A stretch of 64,000 bases of DNA from Streptomyces sp. NBC_00353 (lineage in GTDB: Bacteria; Actinomycetota; Actinomycetes; Streptomycetales; Streptomycetaceae): the NCBI RefSeq assembly GCF_036108815.1, contig NZ_CP107985.1:8925501-8989500 (forward strand). The letters run 5' to 3'. The notes beneath the pieces were generated by a model that saw nothing but the letters and a program-made list of their open reading frames with translations, was not told the origin of the DNA and searched no databases. Both the position numbers and the translations under genes were made by a program. Each line of letters opens with the position of its first letter. Within the stretch, counting starts at the first letter, position 1. Positions 24,799-32,553 of this stretch are shown here, one piece after another.

Positions 24799-25917
24799 AT
24801 GACCACCCTCTCGGAACGGATCTCGCAGTCCGCCTTCGACGGCTCCAGGCTGCGGATCGTTCTGCTGCTCGATCTGCACGACGGAGCCCAGAAGCAATTC
24901 CTGGAGGCGTATGAGGACATGCGCAACCAAGTGGCATCCGTCCCCGGACACATCAGCGACCAGCTGTGCCAGTCGATCGAGAACCCCTCCCAATGGCTCA
25001 TCACCAGCGAATGGGAGAGCGCGCCGCCCTTCCTCGCCTGGGTCAACAGCGAGGAACACGTCAAGACGGTCCAGCCCCTGCACAGCTGCGTACGCGACAC
25101 CCGCTCGCTGCGCTACAGCATCCTGCGCGAGACCGGCAGCGCCTTCGACGCACTGCCGGAGTCCGCCAAGGGCGGCCTGCAGGCCTCGCCGCGGCTGGGT
25201 GACGGTGTGGTCCGTCACGCGCTGACGTTCACCGTCAGGCCGGGCACCGAGGAGATCGTCGCCAAGATCCTCGCCGACTACGACTCGCCGCAGGCCCGGG
25301 TCGACGAGCACACCCGGCTGCGCCGCACCTCGCTGTTCATGCACGGCAACCGCGTCGTACGGGCGGTGGAGGTCGAGGGAGACCTCCTCGCGGCGCTGCG
25401 TCACGTCTCCCGGCAGCCCGAGGTCAGAGCCGTCGAGGAAGCCATCAACCCGTACCTGGAGCAGGACCGGGACCTCACCGATCCCAACTCGGCCCGGATG
25501 TTCTTCACCCGGGCGGCGCTCCCCACGGTCCACCACGTGACGAGGGGTCGGCACAACCCCAACGAGATCCGCCGGCACGCGCTCTTCTACCAGGCCAAGG
25601 AGGGCTGCGGCATGGCGCTCGCCCGGCTCCTCGCCGGCTACGACGAAGAGGCCGCCGACGACACGACGAGCCCGATCGACAGCAGCACCATCTTCCAGCG
25701 CGACGACATCGTCGTCCGGCTCCTCGAAGCCGTCGGCCCGCTCGACGCCCAGGCCGCCCAGGCGGTCGGTGTCGACGGACCCGGCAAGGTGGCCAGACTC
25801 GGACGCCTCCTCGACGAGGACGCCAACGCCGTCCCCACGAACGACCGGGAGATCTCCCGCTTCATCACGCATGCCGAGATGAAGCTGATCACCGATCGGC
25901 GGGCCGCGGAGTCCTGA
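24799..25917 (+). CDS. whiE-ORFI: SchA/CurD-type protein with ABM domain (whiE ORFI type)
   Basis: The 372-residue protein starts at ATG 24799 (GAAGGAGAG as SD) and is the first gene of the pigment operon. Residues about 15-110 (LRIVLLLDLHDGAQKQFLEAYEDMRNQVASVPGHISDQLCQSIENPSQWLITSEWES) resemble an antibiotic-biosynthesis-monooxygenase ferredoxin-like fold. The rest is the SchA/CurD-like region, with two repeated blocks around VVRHALTFTVRPGTEEIVAKILADY and IRRHALFYQAKEGCGMALARLLAGY. Homologues are found almost only in spore-pigment clusters; their biochemical role is not settled. Confidence 0.88.
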   Translation: MTTLSERISQSAFDGSRLRIVLLLDLHDGAQKQFLEAYEDMRNQVASVPGHISDQLCQSIENPSQWLITSEWESAPPFLAWVNSEEHVKTVQPLHSCVRDTRSLRYSILRETGSAFDALPESAKGGLQASPRLGDGVVRHALTFTVRPGTEEIVAKILADYDSPQARVDEHTRLRRTSLFMHGNRVVRAVEVEGDLLAALRHVSRQPEVRAVEEAINPYLEQDRDLTDPNSARMFFTRAALPTVHHVTRGRHNPNEIRRHALFYQAKEGCGMALARLLAGYDEEAADDTTSPIDSSTIFQRDDIVVRLLEAVGPLDAQAAQAVGVDGPGKVARLGRLLDEDANAVPTNDREISRFITHAEMKLITDRRAAES

Positions 25918-25992
25918 ACCGCGCGTCAGCACCTGGGGGGTTCTCGCTCAACCCGTCACCATCACGCGCACTGCGCCAGGAGGAAAGCAGTC

Positions 25993-26436
25993 ATGACCAC
26001 GCACCGGCCACGCATCGTGGACCTCAGTGAGACCCAGCCCAACCGCAGGCGCGGAGGCGATCTGCGCGCCATGCTCACGCCGACAGCGGTGGGCGCCACC
26101 AGCGGCTTCATGGGGCTGGCGATCGTGCAGCCCGGCGACCGCATCGGAGAGCACTACCACCCGTACTCCGAGGAGTTCGTGTACGTCGTGAACGGTCTTC
26201 TGGAGGTGGACCTGGACGGTGAACCGCATGCCCTGCGGCCCGACCAGGGTCTGCTGATCCCTCCGCATGTACGCCACCGCTTCCGCAACGTGGGCGATGT
26301 GGAAGCGCGCATGGTCTTCCATCTCGGCCCGCTCGCCCCGCGCCCCGAGCTCGGCCACGTCGACACCGAGCACACCGAGCACACCGAGACAGCGGACCGG
26401 GCCGCGCCGCCAGAACGAGCCGAGGCCGCTTCATGA
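25993..26436 (+). CDS. whiE-ORFII: Cupin-domain protein (whiE ORFII / CurC type)
   Basis: The 147-residue protein begins TTHRPRIVDLSETQPNRRRGGDLRAMLTPTAVGATSGFMG and contains one cupin fold with the metal-binding motif GEHYHPYSEEFVYVVNGLLEVDLDG and the second motif PHVRHRFRNVGDVEARMVF. The C-terminal tail has an HTEHTE repeat. Equivalent proteins are the second gene of spore-pigment operons and may help fold or oxidise the polyketide. The gene overlaps the KS-alpha start by four bases. Confidence 0.9.
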   Translation: MTTHRPRIVDLSETQPNRRRGGDLRAMLTPTAVGATSGFMGLAIVQPGDRIGEHYHPYSEEFVYVVNGLLEVDLDGEPHALRPDQGLLIPPHVRHRFRNVGDVEARMVFHLGPLAPRPELGHVDTEHTEHTETADRAAPPERAEAAS

Positions 26437-27701
26437 CGCGGCGCGTGGCGGTCACCGGGGTCGGCGTCGTCGCCCCGGGCGGAATCGGCGCTCCGGCCTT
26501 CTGGGACCTCCTCGCGAACGGGCGCACCGCGACACGGGGCATCACCCTCTTCGATCCGGCCGGGTTCCGCTCCCGGATCGCCGCCGAATGCGACTTCGAC
26601 CCGGCGGAGCACGGCCTCGGCGAGGAGGAGATCGCACGCGCGGACCGGTACGTCCAGTTCGCGCTGGTCGCCGCCCGGGAAGCGCTCGGCGACGCGGGGC
26701 TCGACCTGGAGAAGGTGGATCCCTGGCAGATCGGTGTCTCGCTCGGCACGGCAGTCGGGGGGACCACCCGACTGGAGCACGACTACGTCGCCGTCAGCGG
26801 CAGCGGCGCCCGCTGGGACGTCGACCACCGCCCGGCCGGCCGGCACCTGGAGCGGGCCTTCTCGCCCAGCTCCCTGGCCTCGGCGGTCGCCGAGGAGGTC
26901 GGCGCGCACGGTCCGGTGCAGACCGTTTCGACGGGCTGCACCTCCGGTCTCGACGCGATCGGGTACGCCTTCCAGTCCATCGAGGAGGGCCGAGTGGACG
27001 TGTGCATCGCCGGCGCTTCCGACTCGCCGATCACCCCCATCACGGTGGCCTGCTTCGACGCGATCAAGGCGACCTCGGCGAACAACAGCGACCCGGAGCA
27101 CGCCTCCCGGCCGTTCGACGCCCGCCGGGACGGCTTCGTCATGGGCGAGGGCGGAGCTGTGCTTGTCCTGGAGGAGCTGGAACACGCCCGCGCCCGCGGC
27201 GCGACCGTCTACTGCGAGATCGCCGGCTACTCCACCTTCGGCAACGCCTACCACATGACCGGGCTGACTCCCGAGGGGCTGGAGATGGCCGAAGCCATCA
27301 ATCAGGCCCTCGGTCACGCCCGGATAGACGGTTCGGAGATCGACTACGTCAACGCACACGGCTCCGGCACCAAGCAGAACGACCGCCACGAGACGGCGGC
27401 GGTGAAACGGGCCCTGGGCGCGCACGCCTACGACGTGCCCATGAGCTCCATCAAGTCCATGGTCGGTCACTCACTCGGAGCCATCGGTGCCATCGAGATC
27501 GCCGCCTGCGTCCTCGCGCTGGTCAACCAGACAGTGCCGCCGACGGCGAACTACGAGACCCCCGACCCCGAATGCGACCTCGACTACGTGCCGCGTACCG
27601 CACGTCCCACGAAGCTGCGCAGTGTCCTCTCGGTCGGCAGCGGCTTCGGGGGTTTCCAGTCCGCAGTGGCTCTGACCAGAACAGGCGGGAGGACACGATG
27701 A
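26433..27701 (+). CDS. whiE-ORFIII: Type II polyketide ketosynthase alpha subunit (KS-alpha)
   Basis: This 422-residue beta-ketoacyl synthase has the active-site Cys169 in QTVSTGCTSGLDAIGYAFQ and the two decarboxylation histidines in VNAHGSGTKQNDRHET and SMVGHSLGA. It forms a heterodimer with the KS-beta protein encoded next and, with the ACP, condenses malonyl units into a poly-beta-keto chain. ATG overlaps the cupin stop (ATGA), so the minimal PKS genes are translationally coupled. Confidence 0.95.
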   Translation: MTRRVAVTGVGVVAPGGIGAPAFWDLLANGRTATRGITLFDPAGFRSRIAAECDFDPAEHGLGEEEIARADRYVQFALVAAREALGDAGLDLEKVDPWQIGVSLGTAVGGTTRLEHDYVAVSGSGARWDVDHRPAGRHLERAFSPSSLASAVAEEVGAHGPVQTVSTGCTSGLDAIGYAFQSIEEGRVDVCIAGASDSPITPITVACFDAIKATSANNSDPEHASRPFDARRDGFVMGEGGAVLVLEELEHARARGATVYCEIAGYSTFGNAYHMTGLTPEGLEMAEAINQALGHARIDGSEIDYVNAHGSGTKQNDRHETAAVKRALGAHAYDVPMSSIKSMVGHSLGAIGAIEIAACVLALVNQTVPPTANYETPDPECDLDYVPRTARPTKLRSVLSVGSGFGGFQSAVALTRTGGRTR

Positions 27702-28948
27702 ATGTCCGAGAGGCCCGGCGCACCGTCGTCACGGGCATTGGTGTCGTCGCCCCCAACGGCACGACCACGGAATCGTTCTGGAAGATGACGCTGGAAGGGG
27801 TGAACGTCCTCGACCGCGTCACCCGCGAAGGCTGCGAACATCTGCCGCTGCGGGTCGCCGGCGAGGTCCGGGGCTTCGACCCGGTGGCGCTGGTGGAAGA
27901 ACGTTACCTCGTACAGACCGACCGATTCACGCATTTCGCGATGGCCGCGGCGGATCTCGCGCTCGACGACGCCCGGCTCGGCCGGGCCGACTACGAGAAC
28001 ACCCCGTTCGGCGTGGGGGTGGTGACCGCCGCCGGGTCGGGCGGCGGCGAGTTCGGCCAGCGCGAACTGCAACGGCTGTGGGGTCAGGGGTCCAAGTACG
28101 TCGGCCCCTACCAGTCCATCGCCTGGTTCTACGCCGCCAGCACCGGCCAGATCTCCATCCGGGGCGGCTTCAAGGGGCCGTGCGCCGTCGTCGCCAGCGA
28201 CGAGGCGGGGGGCCTGGACGCGCTGGCGCACGCCGCCCGGACCATCCGCCGCGGCGCAGACGCGGTGGTCGTCGGCGCGGCCGAGGCCCCCCTGGCCCCG
28301 TACTCCGTCGTCTGCCAGCTCGGGTACGACGACCTGAGTGTCTGCGACGACCCCGCACGGGCGTACCGCCCCTTCACCGCCGACGCCTGCGGCTTCGTGC
28401 CGGCCGAGGGCGGCGCCATGCTCGTCGTCGAGGAAGAGGGAGCGGTACTGCGCCGCGGGGCGAAGGTCCGGGCCGAACTGGCCGGCCATGCGGCGACGTT
28501 CACCGGGGCGTCCCGGTGGGCGGAGTCCCGGGAGGGTCTGTCCCGGGCGATCAGCCGTGCGCTCCGGGAGGCCGACTGCGCGCCGGAGGAGATCGACGTG
28601 GTCTTCGCGGACGCGCTCGGCGTACCCGCGGCCGACCGCGCCGAGGCGCTGGCCATCGCCGACGCGCTCGGCGCGCACGGCAGGCGGGTACCGGTCACGG
28701 CGCCCAAGAGCGGGATCGGCAGGGCCTACTGCGGAGCGCCGGTGCTGGACGTGGCTGCCGCAGTGCTGGCCATGGAGGACGGTCTGATACCGCCCACCCC
28801 CAATGTGGTCGACGTGTGCCACGACCTCGACGTGGTCACCGGCCGGGCGCGCCCCGCCGAGTTGCGGACGGCGCTCGTGCTGAGTCGCGGCCTCATGGGT
28901 TCGAACGCCGCGCTTGTGCTGCGGCACCCCACCGACACCCACGCGTGA
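27698..28948 (+). CDS. whiE-ORFIV: Type II polyketide chain-length factor (KS-beta)
   Basis: ATG 27698 overlaps the KS-alpha stop (ATGA). The 416-residue protein is a ketosynthase paralogue without the active-site cysteine: CAVVASDEAGGLDAL aligns with VQTVSTGCTSGLDAI of KS-alpha and puts Glu169 at the catalytic position. Most chain-length factors have Gln there. The second histidine region is also altered (TAPKSGIGRAYCGAP). It sets chain length together with KS-alpha. Spore-pigment PKSs generally make chains of about 24 carbons, which is family knowledge and not read from this sequence. Confidence 0.93.
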   Translation: MNVREARRTVVTGIGVVAPNGTTTESFWKMTLEGVNVLDRVTREGCEHLPLRVAGEVRGFDPVALVEERYLVQTDRFTHFAMAAADLALDDARLGRADYENTPFGVGVVTAAGSGGGEFGQRELQRLWGQGSKYVGPYQSIAWFYAASTGQISIRGGFKGPCAVVASDEAGGLDALAHAARTIRRGADAVVVGAAEAPLAPYSVVCQLGYDDLSVCDDPARAYRPFTADACGFVPAEGGAMLVVEEEGAVLRRGAKVRAELAGHAATFTGASRWAESREGLSRAISRALREADCAPEEIDVVFADALGVPAADRAEALAIADALGAHGRRVPVTAPKSGIGRAYCGAPVLDVAAAVLAMEDGLIPPTPNVVDVCHDLDVVTGRARPAELRTALVLSRGLMGSNAALVLRHPTDTHA

Positions 28949-28964
28949 GAAGGAGAAGCCCCTC

Positions 28965-29222
28965 ATGACCAATCCACTGACGTACCAGGAGCTGGCCGCG
29001 CTGATGAAGAAGGGCGCGGGAGTCACCGTCGACCCGAGCGAGATGGAGAGTCGGCCCGCGTCCGGCTTCGACGAGTTCGGCCTGGACTCGCTCGGCCTCC
29101 TCGGCATCGTGGGTGTGCTGGAGAACCGGCACGGCCAGGCGCTCCCCGCCGACGCGGACCGCTGCAAGACCCCCCGTGAATTCCTCGACCTGGTCAACAA
29201 CACCCTTGTGACAGGAGCCTGA
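28965..29222 (+). CDS. whiE-ORFV: Acyl carrier protein of the pigment PKS
   Basis: ATG 28965 follows AAGGAGAAG by a good distance. The 85-residue protein has the phosphopantetheine-attachment motif FGLDSLGLLG with Ser42, and the four-helix ACP pattern around it. It carries the growing chain for the KS-alpha/KS-beta pair. A 16-base gap separates it from the KS-beta stop. Confidence 0.94.
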   Translation: MTNPLTYQELAALMKKGAGVTVDPSEMESRPASGFDEFGLDSLGLLGIVGVLENRHGQALPADADRCKTPREFLDLVNNTLVTGA

Positions 29223-29223
29223 A

Positions 29224-29703
29224 GTGTCCGGACACACCGAGAACGAGATCACCATCGCCGCCCCCCTGGACCTGGTCTGGGACGTGACGAACGACCTCGA
29301 GAACTGGCCGCGGCTGTTCAGCGAGTACGCGTCCGTCGAGGTCCTCGAGCGGGACGGCGAGAGGACGAAGTTCCGGCTGACCATGCATCCCGACGAGAAC
29401 GACAAGGTCTGGAGCTGGGTCTCGGAGCGCACCACCGACCGCGCCGCGCGGACGGTCGTCGCCCGCCGGGTCGAGCCCGGCCCCTTCCAGCACATGAACA
29501 TCCGCTGGGTGTACTCGGAGGTCCCCGGCGGCACGAAGCTGCACTGGGAGCAGGACTTCGCGATGCGGCCCGACGCACCCGTCGACGACGCGTGGATGAC
29601 CGACAACATCAACCGCAACTCCCGCGTCCAGATGGAACTCATCCGGGACAAGATCGAGCAGCGCGACCGTGAGCGGCGCACCGCCCCGGTCAGCGCCCGC
29701 TGA
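29224..29703 (+). CDS. whiE-ORFVI: Polyketide aromatase/cyclase (SRPBCC fold, whiE ORFVI type)
   Basis: The GTG start lies one base after the ACP stop. The 159-residue protein shows the START/SRPBCC pattern of first-ring aromatase/cyclases (NEITIAAPLDLVWDVTNDLENWPRLFSEYASVEVLERDG; WVSERTTDRAARTVVARRVEPGPFQHMNIRWVYSEVPGGTKLHWEQDF). It should guide first-ring cyclisation of the bound poly-ketone, as WhiE-ORFVI and TcmN do. Confidence 0.92.
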   Translation: MSGHTENEITIAAPLDLVWDVTNDLENWPRLFSEYASVEVLERDGERTKFRLTMHPDENDKVWSWVSERTTDRAARTVVARRVEPGPFQHMNIRWVYSEVPGGTKLHWEQDFAMRPDAPVDDAWMTDNINRNSRVQMELIRDKIEQRDRERRTAPVSAR

Positions 29704-29756
29704 CGTCCCGGCCGTCCACCCCGCCGCCCGGCGGGTACCAGAAAGGCATCCTCTCG

Positions 29757-30089
29757 ATGCACCATGCTCTGATCGTCGCCCGTATGGCGCCGGATTCGGC
29801 GCCGGACATTGCCGAACTGTTCGCCGCCTCGGACGGCAGTGAACTGCCGCACCTCGTCGGCGTCACCCGGCGCAAGCTGTTCCAGTTCGGTGACGTGTAC
29901 CTGCATCTGATCGAGTCCGACCGCCCGCCCGGCCCGGAGATCGCCAAGGTGCACCAGCACCCGGAGTTCCAGGATCTCAGCGACAAGCTCACTGCTTTCA
30001 TCAGCCCGTACGACCCGAAGACCTGGCGTGGTCCGAAGGACGCGATGGCGCACGAGTTCTACCGGTGGGAGCGGGACTCCACCGCCTGA
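29757..30089 (+). CDS. whiE-ORFVII: TcmI-family second-ring polyketide cyclase (whiE ORFVII type)
   Basis: The 110-residue protein (MHHALIVARMAPDSAPDIAELFAASDGSELPHLVGVTRRKLFQFGDVYLHLIES) belongs to the small TcmI-type cyclases with a ferredoxin-like fold. It is the last gene of the pigment operon, separated from the aromatase by 53 bases and followed by a strong terminator. It probably closes later rings of the spore pigment. Confidence 0.92.
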   Translation: MHHALIVARMAPDSAPDIAELFAASDGSELPHLVGVTRRKLFQFGDVYLHLIESDRPPGPEIAKVHQHPEFQDLSDKLTAFISPYDPKTWRGPKDAMAHEFYRWERDSTA

Positions 30090-30105
30090 GCAGGAAAGAG
30101 CGATT

Positions 30106-30139
30106 GCCCCGGGTCCGGCTCGAGAGCCGGACCCGGGGC
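30106..30139. terminator. Terminator of the spore-pigment operon
   Basis: A perfect 15-bp stem (30106-30120 with 30125-30139) and a 4-nt CGAG loop lie 17 bp after the cyclase stop. The converging methyltransferase gene ends at 30183, so the hairpin may serve both strands. Confidence 0.9.
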
Positions 30140-30182
30140 GATTCCACGGCCCGAAGTCGCCACGGTCCGAGGAGCGAACGGG

Positions 30183-31235
30183 TCAGGCGGGGACGACGCA
30201 TTCGAATGCGTGCAGATACGCATTGACCGGACTGATGTCGCCGACGATCAGGCCGGCCTCCGCCATCCGGCTCATCAGACTCTCCCTGGTGTGCTTCGCC
30301 CCGCCGACATTGAGGAGCAGCAGCAGATCCATGGCCGTGGTGAACCGCATCGACGGCGTGTCGTCGACCAGGTTCTCGATGATCACGACCCGGGCACCCG
30401 GACGGGCGGCCGTCATCACATTGCGCAGCGTCCTGCGAGTGCTCTCGTCGTCCCATTCCAGGATGTTCTTGATGATGTAGAGATCGGCCTGGACGGGGAT
30501 CTCCTCGCGGCAGTCCCCGGCGACGATGCGGGTCCGCCCGGCGAGCGGACCACCGTCCCGAAGCCGGGCGTCGGCCCGCGCCACCACGCCCGGCAGATCC
30601 ATCAGCGTGCCGCGGACGGACGGGTGCTTCTCCAGCAGGCTGGCTAGCACGTGTCCCTGACCGCCGCCGATGTCGGCCACCTCGGACACCTCGGCGAGGT
30701 CGAGGAGTTCGGCGACGTCGAGCGCGGACTGCATGCTGGAGGTGGTCATGGCCCGGTTGAAGACCTGGGCCGACTCGTGCGCGTCCTGGTGCAGATAGTC
30801 GAAGAACCCCTTTCCGAACACCTCGGGGAAGACGCTCCCGCCGGTGCGCACCGCGTCGTCCAGGCGGGGCCAGACCTCCCAGGTCCAGGGCTCGGTGCAC
30901 CACAGGGAGATGTACCGCAGGCTGTTCGGATCGTCCTCGCGCAACAGCCGGGACATGTCGGTGTGGACGAACTTGCCGTCCTCGGTCTCGGCGAAGATCC
31001 CGTAGCAGGACAGGGCGCGCAGCAGACGCTTCAGCGGCATCGGCTCGACGCTCAGCTCCGCCGCGAGCTCCTCCGCCCCGGCGGGCGTCTCTCCGAGCGC
31101 GTCGGCGACGCCCAGCCGGGCCGCCGCGCGCACGGCGGCGGCGCAGGCCGCGCCGAAGACGATCTCACGCAGCCGCATCCCCGGATGCGGGGTGAGGGGA
31201 GTGGTGGTGATGGGGGTGGTGCTCACGGTGGTCAT
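30183..31235 (-). CDS. O-methyltransferase (plant/TcmN-C type, methyltransferase family 2)
   Basis: ATG 31235 preceded by GGAGAAGCGAG is chosen; the frame is open 69 bp further upstream. The 350-residue protein has an N-terminal dimerisation/winged-helix region (IVFGAACAAAVRAAARLGVADALGETPAGAEELAAELSVEPMPLKRLLRALSCYGIF) and a SAM-binding domain (EVADIGGGQGHVLASLLEKHP; LYIIKNILEWDDESTRRTLRNV; PGARVVIIENLVDD). The usual catalytic His of small-molecule O-methyltransferases (typically ..HDW/HEW) is replaced in KNILEWDD by Asn-Ile-Leu, so the mechanism deserves a check. It follows the beta-helix gene by 35 bp and converges on the pigment operon; pigment methylation is an inference. Confidence 0.85.
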   Translation of the reverse strand: MTTVSTTPITTTPLTPHPGMRLREIVFGAACAAAVRAAARLGVADALGETPAGAEELAAELSVEPMPLKRLLRALSCYGIFAETEDGKFVHTDMSRLLREDDPNSLRYISLWCTEPWTWEVWPRLDDAVRTGGSVFPEVFGKGFFDYLHQDAHESAQVFNRAMTTSSMQSALDVAELLDLAEVSEVADIGGGQGHVLASLLEKHPSVRGTLMDLPGVVARADARLRDGGPLAGRTRIVAGDCREEIPVQADLYIIKNILEWDDESTRRTLRNVMTAARPGARVVIIENLVDDTPSMRFTTAMDLLLLLNVGGAKHTRESLMSRMAEAGLIVGDISPVNAYLHAFECVVPA

Positions 31236-31270
31236 ACCGTCTCGCTTCTCCTCGTGCGGGGGAACATGGG

Positions 31271-32359
31271 TCAGCACATTCCGGTCGGTGCGGACGTCGC
31301 GCATACGTTGCGGGCGAAGCTGTTGCGCTGTGCGGTTTCCTGGTTGGCCAGGTCCGCGGGCCGGTTGCCCATCGCCCGGTTGTCGCTGATGGTGTTGCCG
31401 GTGTTGTGAGCGCCCACAAAGCTCTTGAACAGCACGATCCCGCCGGAGAGCGGTGTGGCGCCCACGTTGTTCTCGACGGTGTTCTTGCGCACATCGGTGT
31501 CCACGGTGCCGGTGAGGATGATCCCGGACCCCTGGATTGCGGGCAGTCGCTCGGTCTTGACGCAGTACTTGTTGTTCTTGGTGACCCGGTTGTCGTGGAT
31601 GGACATCGCCCCGGCCTGCGGCTTGCCCTCGTCGCCCACGACGAAGACACCGCTGCAGTTGCCGGTGAAGGTGTTGTCGTGGACCGAGAGGTTGCGGACC
31701 CGGCGGACGGTGAGGCCGATCCGGTTGTCCGTCAGCGTGTTTCCCCGGACCTTGGTGCCGCGGGTGTCGGTCGCGCCGCCCTCCTCGTCCACGGTGTTCG
31801 CGACGAAGATGCCGGCGTCGCCGTTGGAGCGGGCGGTGTTGTCCCGGATGTCGGAGCGGGTGGACCGCTCCTGGGCGATGCCCCAGATGCCGTTGGACCG
31901 GGCCGTCACCTGCCGGACCGACAGTCCGTCGGTCCAGGAGGCCCAGACTCCGTTCTTCTTGAATCCGGAGACGGTCAGCGAGCGGATGCGTACACCGTCG
32001 ACGGGCTTTTTTGACGTGCCCTGGACGCAGATGCCGTTGCCGGCCTTCGCGCAGGCGTTGGCTGCCTTGGTCCCGGTCGCGCTCGGCATGAGCACGGTCC
32101 CGGACGGGGCACCGCGCAGGGTCAGGTCTGCCTTCTTGATGAGGACACTCTCGTGATACGTGCCGGGCCGGATGTCGATGGTGTCACCCGGCCGGGCGGC
32201 ATCCACCGCGGCCTGGATCGACTGGTCCGAACGCACCACGCGCACGACCGGGGAATCCACGGAACGGGAGGCAGCCGCGGTACAGGCCGGCACAGCGGCG
32301 CCCACGGCGCCGGCCGCCACGACAAGGCACAGGAGCTGTTTGGTGTGACGTTTCTTCAT
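31271..32359 (-). CDS. Secreted right-handed beta-helix protein (NosD/PbH1 repeats)
   Basis: The 362-residue protein has a signal sequence ending in VPAC (KKRHTKQLLCLVVAAGAVGAAVPACTA), which could be a lipobox. It then has the beta-helix entry segment QSIQAAVDAARPGDTIDIRPGTYHESVLIKKADLTLRG and many PbH1 repeats of the type VRGNTLTDNRIGLTVRRVRNLSVHDNTFTGNCSGVF. This fold occurs in pectate lyases, alginate epimerases and copper-associated NosD, but no catalytic triad is evident. It shares a strand and a 35-bp gap with the O-methyltransferase gene, suggesting one operon next to the spore-pigment genes. Confidence 0.8.
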   Translation of the reverse strand: MKKRHTKQLLCLVVAAGAVGAAVPACTAAASRSVDSPVVRVVRSDQSIQAAVDAARPGDTIDIRPGTYHESVLIKKADLTLRGAPSGTVLMPSATGTKAANACAKAGNGICVQGTSKKPVDGVRIRSLTVSGFKKNGVWASWTDGLSVRQVTARSNGIWGIAQERSTRSDIRDNTARSNGDAGIFVANTVDEEGGATDTRGTKVRGNTLTDNRIGLTVRRVRNLSVHDNTFTGNCSGVFVVGDEGKPQAGAMSIHDNRVTKNNKYCVKTERLPAIQGSGIILTGTVDTDVRKNTVENNVGATPLSGGIVLFKSFVGAHNTGNTISDNRAMGNRPADLANQETAQRNSFARNVCATSAPTGMC

Positions 32360-32553
32360 GAGCCGAAACTATGGGCGAACACTCCCCGATGCCACGCAGG
32401 GTGAGCGGTTGGACACATCACGTGCCTGAATGGCTTACGCCGGAACAACCGCTGCGCGCAAGTGGTGGACGCGCGGCGGCGCACTCGGGTGAGATTGCAA
32501 GGGTCGGTGCCTGTCCTCGCACCCGGGTCGGGCCGGGGTACGAGGAGGTGCGT

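Noticed and set aside
22901..30089. Antibiotic type II PKS cluster (angucycline or anthracycline)
   Set aside because: The gene order with SchA/CurD-type ORFI, cupin and divergent FAD hydroxylase, and the absence of ketoreductase, regulators and resistance genes, fits a spore-pigment locus instead.
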